Positions 53,064 to 62,200 of a stretch of 64,000 nt of DNA are shown in pieces. Each line of letters starts with the position of its first letter. Position 1 is the first letter of the stretch. The notes beneath the pieces were generated by a model. That model had not been told where the DNA came from. It worked only from the letters and a program-made list of their open reading frames with translations, and ran no database searches. The DNA comes from CALDTK01 sp045110575 (lineage in GTDB: Bacteria; Bacteroidota; Bacteroidia; Chitinophagales; Saprospiraceae). Location of the stretch: positions 1 through 64,000 of the forward strand of contig JBGCGF010000013.1 of NCBI GenBank assembly GCA_045110575.1, given 5' to 3'. Position numbers and translations under genes: made by a program.

Positions 53064-53306
53064 ATGTCAACCTTTGATTTTTACAGCTACCTCAATAAGT
53101 ACACGCCCCAACTCCAGGCTAAGGCGTTGCGCTTGGCCAATGGCGACATGTCGTTTGCACGTGAATTGTACCAAAAGACAGCGACGCGGGCATTGAAGAT
53201 GCCTACTGACAGTTGCAACGCTGGTAATGTCGAATTCTTCGTTGATGGCATTATGCTGGATGCGTACATGGAGCTGGCTACAGATGAGACTTCACCTGCA
53301 GCTTAG
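53064..53306 (+). CDS. 80-aa protein resembling sigma-70 region 2
   Basis: The protein LNKYTPQLQAKALRLANGDMSFARELYQKTATRALKMPTD resembles the start of ECF sigma factors, where region 2 reads like ALRL-x-D-x-A-x-DL-QET-x-RAL. It ends at residue 80 without regions 2.4 or 4, so it cannot act as a normal sigma factor. It may be a truncated gene, an anti-sigma-like or RNA-polymerase-binding miniprotein, or a convergent match. It has its own promoter-like element and a codon pattern like its neighbours, so I count it as a real gene. Confidence 0.55.
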   Translation: MSTFDFYSYLNKYTPQLQAKALRLANGDMSFARELYQKTATRALKMPTDSCNAGNVEFFVDGIMLDAYMELATDETSPAA

Positions 53307-53336
53307 AGCATGTCTAAGAAGCATTGAGCGACAATT

Positions 53337-53873
53337 TTACTCTCTTATCTTCTTGCCTTCCATGGCCCTCTTGCCAGCATCGCGTACGTCCTCCAATGCT
53401 GGTTTTGCTTTTCCTAGAACTGCATAAGCTTGGTCTGGGAATGCTTCTAAGGAAGAATACGTCATACTCGTATCCTTTGCCTCTTCGCTAATCAGGTTCG
53501 CAGAGTTGACGAAGATGAGGAGTATGCTAAAAATGAGTGTCGCAAGGATTGAAGTAGCGAGACCACCAGCTACTTTATTGAGAAAATTGAGCTTGAGTGT
53601 CGTCAGAACCTTCTCAATTGCGTTAGCTACAAGGCGCAGTATTAGTAGCACCAATACAAAGGTTACGACGAACCCAATAAGCGGTAAAGCCCCTTCAGCA
53701 GGGGTTTTGAAGAGCTTTGCAATCACTTCCGTCGTTTGAGGTGCAAACCTGACGGCAAGCACAAATCCGATAAAGAGTGCTGCTACAGAAACAACTGTAC
53801 GAATAATTCCTCTGGAATAGCCCCAATAGAAACCGAAAGCAGCGATTACTGCAAAAACTAGATCAATCCACAT
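53337..53873 (-). CDS. CvpA-family membrane protein
   Basis: The 178-aa protein has four predicted helices (VFAVIAAFGFYWGYSRGIIR, VVSVAALFIGFVLAVRF, LIGFVVTFVLVLLILRLVANAI, LATSILATLIFSILLIFV) and the family landmark GYSRGIIRTV at its start. CvpA proteins were named for colicin V production but act more widely in envelope homeostasis. The C-terminal basic tail is short. It converges with the sigma-like miniprotein. Confidence 0.88.
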   Translation of the reverse strand: MWIDLVFAVIAAFGFYWGYSRGIIRTVVSVAALFIGFVLAVRFAPQTTEVIAKLFKTPAEGALPLIGFVVTFVLVLLILRLVANAIEKVLTTLKLNFLNKVAGGLATSILATLIFSILLIFVNSANLISEEAKDTSMTYSSLEAFPDQAYAVLGKAKPALEDVRDAGKRAMEGKKIRE

Positions 53874-54070
53874 GGCCTAAACATACTAGTAGGTTTTATT
53901 CGTTCGTATACTTGTTGAAATTAGTCTATGTGTTTCTAGACTAAAAGCTAGAAAAAAAGTAATTCTCTGCGATTTGGTACGAAATTCCATCTTTATAGCT
54001 TGTTAACGCGTTAAAATGTAAATTTGAGGATCAAATACAACTTTGATTCTGTTGAGACTTAACAATAAAC

Positions 54071-54559
54071 ATGAAACGATTTCTTTTCTCTGCACTTGCT
54101 TTTTTAGCCGCATCGACCTTGGCGTTGGCCTCTCCGGGCCCGCAACCAAAGAACAAGACCTTACCAAAAGTCTTTGTTCTCGGCCAATTTGAGAGTAGTT
54201 ACGACGACCTTGTAACGGCATACGATCAAAGTCTTTTGACGGCTTGCAATTGTACCATGAAGTCGGCCTTCGGGAAGTGGCTAGGTATGCTTCACGAGCT
54301 TGAACTTTACTCTACCAAGCAGGATGTTGATATCAGAGGAGTCAAAGTTTGGCTCCACGTTTTCTGGAATGCAGACGGATCAATTGATCACGTAGCATAC
54401 CATCTTCGACCGAATAGCAAAGTGATCGACGACAAAGTCATGAGCGATCTACTTGCTGGTTTTGCCAAGCAATACAGCTTCCCGCTCACAACGGAGTCTG
54501 GCTACGCGCACTATTCAACTGGCTCATTCCCAGTCTTTGGCGAGGTTGTAGAAGACTAA
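54071..54559 (+). CDS. Hypothetical secreted protein
   Basis: The 162-aa protein starts with a signal peptide (FLFSALAFLAASTLALA). The mature part has a CNC motif near residue 56, then a TonB-C-like stretch (VKVWLHVFWNADGSIDHVAYHLRPNSK) and HYSTGSFPVFG near the end. I do not recognise a family. A strong terminator follows at 54599-54633. The neighbour downstream is ahcY on the same strand but with its own promoter. Confidence 0.65.
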   Translation: MKRFLFSALAFLAASTLALASPGPQPKNKTLPKVFVLGQFESSYDDLVTAYDQSLLTACNCTMKSAFGKWLGMLHELELYSTKQDVDIRGVKVWLHVFWNADGSIDHVAYHLRPNSKVIDDKVMSDLLAGFAKQYSFPLTTESGYAHYSTGSFPVFGEVVED

Positions 54560-54598
54560 ATCGCCCCTCAAATAGCAGTCACAGCACTGTCAGCTAAG

Positions 54599-54633
54599 AG
54601 CCCTGTTTGCAACCTTGCAGACAGGGCTTTTTA
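54599..54633 (+). terminator. Rho-independent terminator before ahcY
   Basis: AGCCCTGT-TGCAA pairs with TTGCA-ACAGGGCT and is followed by TTTTA. It is 40 bp after the stop at 54559. Confidence 0.88.
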
Positions 54634-54660
54634 GTATGCTGTGATTTCTGACTATTGTGG

Positions 54661-54699
54661 TACTTTTGTACTACGAAACTTGAGGATTTTTAATCCTCA
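54661..54699 (+). promoter_or_regulatory. Minus-7 box and leader hairpin of ahcY
   Basis: TACTTTTG (54661-54668) matches TAnnTTTG exactly. The leader then contains a hairpin TGAGGATT/AATCCTCA (54681-54699) ending 15 bp before the ATG. It is too small for a known SAH or SAM riboswitch. Confidence 0.5.
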
Positions 54700-54714
54700 T
54701 GAAAATCTTCTCAA

Positions 54715-56025
54715 ATGGATACTGCTACGACCGCCCGTTACAAGGTCAAAGACATCAACTTGGCCGATTGGGGCCGCAAGGAAATTGAACTCGCAGAGGC
54801 TGAGATGCCAGGCCTTATGGCTTTGCGTGAAGAATTCGGCACTAGCCAACCGCTCAAAGGAGCGCGTGTTGCAGGTTGCTTACACATGACGATTCAGACT
54901 GCTGTTCTTATCGAGACGCTTACGGCGCTTGGTGCAGAGGTTACCTGGAGCTCTTGTAACATCTTCTCTACTCAAGACCAAGCTGCAGCTGCAATTGCTA
55001 CAACTGGAGTCCCTGTTTTTGCTTGGAAAGGCATGAACGAGGAAGAATTCGACTGGTGTATCGAGCAAACGCTTCACGCGTTTGAAGACGGCAAGCCACT
55101 CAACATGATTCTCGATGATGGAGGCGACTTGACCAACATGGTACTCGATCGCTACCCTAACCTAGTCGATGGAATCCGCGGACTATCCGAGGAGACTACT
55201 ACTGGTGTTCACCGTCTCTACGAGCGCATGAAGGCCGGTACGCTAACGATGCCAGCTATCAACATCAACGACTCTGTTACCAAATCTAAGTTTGATAACA
55301 AGTACGGTTGTAAGGAGTCTTGCGTTGATGCAATTCGCCGCGCAACAGACGTGATGATCGCAGGTAAAGTTGCAGTCGTTGCCGGATACGGTGATGTAGG
55401 TAAAGGTTCTGCTGCTTCTCTTCGCGGTGCAGGTGCACGAATCATTATCACGGAGATCGATCCAATTTGTGCGCTTCAGGCAGCAATGGACGGATTCGAG
55501 GTTAAGCCAATGGACAAAGCTGTTCTTGAGGCTGACATCATCGTTACTGCTACGGGTAACAAAGACATCCTCGTTGGACGTCACTTCGAGAAGATGAAGG
55601 ATAAGGCAATTGTTGCCAATATCGGTCACTTCGATAACGAGATCGACGTGTCTTGGCTCAAGGAGAACCATGGTGATTCTCACGTAAACATTAAGCCACA
55701 GGTAGACAAGTACACGATCGACAACCACGACATCATTCTGCTTGCAGAGGGACGTTTGGTAAACCTCGGTTGTGCAACAGGTCACCCAAGTTTTGTAATG
55801 AGTAACTCATTCACAAACCAAGTACTAGCCCAACTCGAGCTCTGGCAGAATACGGACAAGTACGAGAACAAGGTTTACATGCTTCCTAAGCACCTTGACG
55901 AGAAAGTAGCAATGCTTCACCTTGCTAAGATTGGTGTTGAGTTAGAGTCTCTTTCTAAGGATCAGGCTGACTACATCGGCGTTCCTACAGAAGGACCATA
56001 CAAGCCAGAGTACTACCGCTACTAG
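54715..56025 (+). CDS. ahcY: Adenosylhomocysteinase
   Basis: This NAD-dependent enzyme splits S-adenosylhomocysteine into adenosine and homocysteine and recycles the methyl cycle. The 436-aa protein has the substrate block CLHMTIQTAVLIETL, DDGGDLTN, the NAD-binding fold VAGYGDVGKGSAASL (about residue 222) and NIGHFDNEIDV near residue 306, and ends with PYKPEYYRY. Several SAM-dependent methyltransferases in this window produce its substrate. It has a promoter at 54661 and a terminator at 56057-56093. Confidence 0.97.
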   Translation: MDTATTARYKVKDINLADWGRKEIELAEAEMPGLMALREEFGTSQPLKGARVAGCLHMTIQTAVLIETLTALGAEVTWSSCNIFSTQDQAAAAIATTGVPVFAWKGMNEEEFDWCIEQTLHAFEDGKPLNMILDDGGDLTNMVLDRYPNLVDGIRGLSEETTTGVHRLYERMKAGTLTMPAININDSVTKSKFDNKYGCKESCVDAIRRATDVMIAGKVAVVAGYGDVGKGSAASLRGAGARIIITEIDPICALQAAMDGFEVKPMDKAVLEADIIVTATGNKDILVGRHFEKMKDKAIVANIGHFDNEIDVSWLKENHGDSHVNIKPQVDKYTIDNHDIILLAEGRLVNLGCATGHPSFVMSNSFTNQVLAQLELWQNTDKYENKVYMLPKHLDEKVAMLHLAKIGVELESLSKDQADYIGVPTEGPYKPEYYRY

Positions 56026-56039
56026 GTTGCTCTTTTTTG

Positions 56040-56053
56040 GCTTTTGCCAAAAC
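56040..56053 (-). repeat. Near-copy of the 14-bp motif beside the ahcY terminator
   Basis: GCTTTTGCCAAAAC, one mismatch, intergenic and directly before the terminator stem. Confidence 0.6.
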
Positions 56054-56056
56054 TAT

Positions 56057-56093
56057 AAAGCCCGTCTATTCTCAGGAATAGGCGGGCTTTTTC
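56057..56093 (+). terminator. Rho-independent terminator after ahcY
   Basis: AAAGCCCG-TCTATTC pairs with GAATAG-CGGGCTTT and is followed by TTT. Confidence 0.9.
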
Positions 56094-56218
56094 ATGCCCT
56101 TCCATGAGGGCCCAAACACCTATTATAGTGTAGTTTAAGAGAAAAAAATTCTTGCTACTTTAACGTTTGCAGAGCATAATCCCAGAAACGACTTTACTAA
56201 GATTAGAATTTCTCCACT

Positions 56219-59200
56219 TTGAAAGAGCTTTTACGCCCAGTTTTACTTACAGTAATCCTCCTACTGCTTTCGCTAAAACTCCTTGCACAAGCGCCACCTA
56301 TTTGTGGTCCCTCACCCGACATGACTCCGTTTTGTTCGGATGCCTGTATAATCTGTGATATCGATGGTTTTTCTGGAGTAAACGGATCTCCTGTACCTAA
56401 CTGGGATGTTCCCGCTGGCTTTTGTGCCCCTATCGCACACAACCTTAGGTGGATTGGGTTCATCGCTGGATCCGTAAACCTTACGCTGGAAATTGCAGTG
56501 AGTAACTGTACAATCACTCCCGTGAATAACCAGGGCCTCCAGATGGGCGTCTATGAAGTTATCGATTGTAATACTTCAGCAGCCATGGCCGTCACAAATT
56601 GTGACCCACGTGTCAGACCAGGAGAAACAGCAATCCTCACGAATACCGTTCCTCTTGTTATTGGTCAGTATTACTACCTCTGCATTGACGGAAGGAATAA
56701 CGATGTCTGCGACTACGATATCAGCGTAACGAATGGAAGTACTCAAGTTCCTTCCGTAACGCAAGGAGGAGGCATCACGGGCCCCACAATGATTTGCTCA
56801 GGTGTTCCGGCAACGTACTCAACCAATGTTGTACCTAATGCACCAAACCACTACTGGTACATAGATGGCAACCCGCTACCAGGTAGTGGCCAAAATTACA
56901 CGATCAACTTCCCTGGCCCAGGAACCTACGAGATCTGTGTTGAAGCAAGCAACACTTGTAGCACAGCTCCTCAAGAATGTATGACGGTAGTCGTTGCCGA
57001 TATCCCGCCGACGGTCATCAATGGCGTTATCTGTCCTGGCCAATGCTACCCATATTTGTCGACTCAATTTTGTGCAGCGGGCAGCTTTGCTTTCAATTTC
57101 GTTACGGCTTCTGGGTGTGATTCTTTGGTAACAGTAGTAATTACCGAGCTATCAGCTATCAATGTCACCTTAGATACCTCTGCATGTGCAGGTGAAACAG
57201 TCCTCGTTGCCGGAAATCAATTTGCTACTCCTGGAAACTACACGATAACCCTTCCAGGCGTCAATACCTGCGACACCACCTTGACGATCAACGTCACAGA
57301 AGATCCAAGTTTTCAGATTTTCGAAACTGCGGCAATTTGCCAAGGATCCTCCTTCACTTTTGGCTCTCAAGTACTAACCACTCCGGGTACGTACACCGAT
57401 ATGTTAACCACTACAGCAGGTTGTGATTCGACTATCGAACTTACCCTAACAGTCCAAGCCCCTGTAACAACCAATCTGGTAGAAACGATATGTTTTGGCG
57501 CAAGCTTTACAACAGGCACCCAAACGTATAACACCTCTGGAACCTTCACCGAGAATCTACAAACCACCCTTGGCTGTGATTCAACGGTTACCCTAAACCT
57601 CACCGTACTCCCTGAATTGATGAGTACTGAGACGGCAGAAATCTGCGACGGTCAGTCGTTTCCTTTTGGTGGAAACACATTTAACACCGCAGGAAGTTTC
57701 CCTGTCGTATTCACAAGTGTTGACGGCTGCGATTCAACCGTAACACTTGATCTGACGGTATTCCCAAATAGCCAAACTGCCTTAACTCAAGTTATTTGTC
57801 CTGGTCAAAGCGTAATGCTTGGTCCAAATACATACAGCACAACCGGAACGTTCACCGAAGTCTTTACCAATGCGAACGGCTGTGATTCGACGGTTACTCT
57901 TAACCTGACCGTACAGCCTTCTATCAATGTGACAGAAAACCAGACCATCTGTGATGGCCAAAGCTTCCCATTTGATGGCCAAGTACTAACGACAGGAGGC
58001 ACATACAGCGGCACCTTCACAAGCGTCGGCGGATGTGATTCAATCGTCACACTCAACCTGACCGTAGCCCCTAACCCTATTGTCAATCTCGTCGAAATCA
58101 TATGCGATGGTGATGACTTCATCGTTGGACCACAAACCTTTACAACCACAGGCACTTACACTGTTTTGCTCACAAGCGCGGCAGGTTGCGACTCTACCGT
58201 CAACTTAGACTTGACTGTTCAAACAGCGATCGTTGAGCTCGTTACTGCAGAAATTTGTGATGGTGATGATTACACGGTAGGTACGCAGACCTTCAACGTT
58301 GCTGGCAACTATACCACTGTGCTAACAAGTTCTGCCGGTTGCGACTCTACTGTCGAGCTTACCCTAATCGTTAACCCAACCTTTGTTGAGAATATCGTTG
58401 CCACGATTTGCGATGGTGACTTTTACAATGTTGGCGGACAAGGATTCAGCACAGCTGGTAGCTTCTCTATCACCCTGCAAACGGTTAGTGGATGCGATAG
58501 CATCATTGACCTCGACCTTTCTGTAGTTCAAGTATTGACCGAGACGGTGAATGCAAGCATCTGTCCCGGTGATTCATACGCATTCAACGGTTCGTCTTAT
58601 TCAACTCCTGGCAGCTATCCTTTCTCCCTTCTAAGTGCAATTGGATGCGACTCTATTGTGACCCTTGAATTAGATGTCTTACAGCCTTCGACTGAAAGTA
58701 TCTCAGCGAGCATCTGCGACGGTGACACCTACAGCGTAGGAACACAGAACTACAACACAACTGGTGTTTTCACAACTGTTCTGACTTCAGCCGCGGGTTG
58801 CGATTCTACCGTAACACTTGATCTTACCGTCAATCAACCGCAGTCTGTTGCGATCACAGAATCATTCTGTCAAGGTGGCAACTACATTATCGACGGACAG
58901 GTCTTGACACTCGCAGGCTCATACAACTTCGTTCTCACCACCACACAAGGCTGTGACTCACTCGTTGCGCTGACCCTTGTGGTTGCACCGACCTATGTGC
59001 AGAGCTTCAACGCGACCATTTGTCCAGGAACGAGCTATACGTTTGCTGGACAGACGTACACTTCTGCCGGCCAATACAGTACCGTATTGACAACCGTTGC
59101 TGGATGTGATTCACTTGTCACCCTAAACCTGACAGAAGAGCAACTCATAGAAACGAACCTTACCGCTTCTATCTGTACTGGACAGACGTACCTCTTTGGA

Positions 59201-62200
59201 GGAACAACGCTCACCACTGCTGGCAGCTACAATGACTTGTTTACAACCTCTCAAGGATGTGATAGCCTTGTATTACTTGAACTTCAGGTAATCAATTCTT
59301 TCGACACTCAACTAGCAGAGACTATTTGTGGAGGCGAGAGCTTCGTATTCGACGGCACTCCTAGAACAACAACAGGCACCTACACAGCATCCCTAACAAG
59401 TACAGGAGGATGTGATTCAATTGTCACTTTGGACCTAACGGTGCTTCCAGAGCTAATGGTCGACACAACGGCGAACTTGTGTTTTGGCGAAAGCATACAA
59501 CTCGGCGGACAACTCTTCACAACAACAGGAAACTATACGGTTTCACTCGTCAACAGCATTGGCTGTGACTCCGTTATCACGCTGACGCTAAACGTTAGTG
59601 GAGGAGACACAACTCGCCTCAACGAAAGCGTGTGTTCTGGTGATTTCGTAACCGTAGGCACCCAACAATTCACAACGACTGGCAACTATACCGTAAACCT
59701 GACCACTTCAGGAGGATGCGATTCAACGGTGATTCTTGACCTAACAGTTGACAGTCAAGTACTGCTTTCGCAAAACGAATCCCTGTGTGCAGGACAATCG
59801 GTTGTTGTAAGAGGAACGACTTACAGCACACCAGGAACGTTCACGATAAACGCACCTGGAGCTGCAGGAGAATGCGATACTGTAATCACCTTGATGGTGC
59901 AGATCGGTAGCGTCTCTGATTCGATGCTCACGGTTTCAATTTGTGATGGTGAAACTTATAGTTTCAACGGTCAGGTTCTCAGTACTGCAGGTACATACAC
60001 TGAAGTACTCACCGCGGCTAACGGTTGCGACTCTACCGTGACGTTAGACCTTGCTGTAGGTCAGACATCGACCACAGCGCTGTCTGAAACCATTTGCGAT
60101 GGAGACAGCTACACGTTTGCTGGACAAACGCTAACCACAGCAGGAGCCTACCAAGATGTCCTCACCGGCGCTACAGGCTGTGACTCTTTAGTCACGCTTA
60201 CACTCACGGTCAATCCTACTGCCGATTCGACCATCAATGCTTCGATCTGTACAGGCGGCACATACGATGCTGGCGGGCAGAGTTTTAGCGCAAGCGGAAC
60301 CTATACCATCAACGTAACGACTGCGGCTAATTGTGATTCTACAATCACTTTGATTCTTACTGTAGATAGTCAAGTCGCGCTTTCGCAAAACGAATTCCTC
60401 TGCCCTGGAGATGATGTAGTCGTAAGAGGAGTTACCTACAATACGCCAGGTCAGTTTATGATTTCAATCCCTGGTCAAGCTGGCCAGTGTGATACTGCTT
60501 TGACTTTGAACGTTGCGCTTGGCAACGCTTCAACTGAAAGTATAACTGAGACTATTTGTGCTGGAGAAGCCTTCCCGTTTGATGGGCAAAGCCTCACAGC
60601 TGCCGGCAACTATTCCGCAACGCTCACCAATGCCTCAGGCTGCGATTCCATCATCAACTTGGCACTAAGTGTATTGCCTGCTACTCGTGACACAACGGTC
60701 GCGGTGATCTGTGACGGAGATAGCTACAGCTTCGATGGACGAACATTTGCTGCAAGTGGAAACTACACCGCCACCTTCACGAGCGCCAATGGCTGTGACT
60801 CTCTTGTCACCCTTGCGCTCACCGTATTGCCTCCACTCAACGCTTCAGCAACTCAGTCTATTTGCGTTGGAGACTCTTACACTCTCGGTGGCCAGACGTT
60901 TACCTCCTCAGGTACTTACACCGTAGGCTTTACAACTAACGCAGGGTGTGATAGCAATGTCGTCTTAGCGCTTAGCGTAGTAGACAGCATCGTGGTCGAT
61001 CTTCAAGAAACGATTTGTGAAGGAGATAGCTTCGTATTTGCAGGAAGCACACTCACAGATGCAGGAACGTACAGCGACATTTCAACGAGTAGTCTTGGAT
61101 GTGATTCTGTTACTACGTTAACGCTTGCGGTCACACCGATCGATAACGAAACCTTCGATGCTACGATTTGCAACGGAGACAGTTTCCCGTTTGCCGGTCA
61201 GGTTTACAATACAGCAGGATCTTACAGCAATACGCTGGTTAATCAAGCCGGCTGTGACAGCATCGTTGTACTCAATCTTGCTGTTGTCGACAGTATCGAA
61301 GTAGCTCTTAATGAAAGTATCTGTCAAGGCAGCACCTACAACTTTGGATCGCAAGCATTGACAACTTCTGGAACGTATCGCGATGTATCTCCTTCAAGCG
61401 CTGGCTGCGATAGCATCACCACGCTGGTCTTACTTGTAAGTGACACCGTGAGAAGCTCGACCAACGCCTTCATTTGCGCTGGAGATTCGTATCCATTTGA
61501 TGGAACCAACTTGACCACAGCTGGTACGTACAACCAGCGTGGATTGACAAGTAGCGGCGGATGTGATTCTGTTGCAACCTTGATTCTAACGGTAGGACCG
61601 ATTGCAACAAGTACGGTTGATACAATTGTATGTACAGGCGAAGTGGTCCGAATCGGAGGTCAACAATTTTCTGGAACAGGTGCATACAACGTCACCTTAA
61701 CCGCAGCAAATGGTTGCGATAGTCTTCTCACGCTGAACATCACCGAAACGGGTTGCTCATTCAATGTTGAAGTCGAAGCTCAAGATGCGCGTTGCTTCGG
61801 AGAGGCTTCAGGAACATTGCTTGTAACCTTAGATGGAGCCGTTGCCCCTGTTACTATTACCTACATAAATAGTACTTCTGGTGCCACCGGAGACACGACC
61901 TTACAAACGATCCCTGCAGGAGGCTATACGTTTACAGATTTGGGAAGTGGAACGTACAACGTTACGGTGGTCGATGATGCTGGCAATTCAAGTTCTGCAA
62001 GTGATCTCATCGAACAACCAGCTGCTCCAGTTGATGGAGACCTAGTGATCAGCGATTATAATGGCTATCAAATAAGCTGCGATGGTGCGGCGGATGGTCA
62101 AGCACAGGTTACCGTTTCAGGAGGAACACAGCCATATCGTTACTCATGGTCAAATGACATGATTACTGCATCAATCAGCAGTCTTGACACGGGAGTTATT

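Noticed and set aside
54681..54699. SAH or SAM riboswitch in the ahcY leader
   Set aside because: The leader is about 45 bp with a single small hairpin, too short for any known class.
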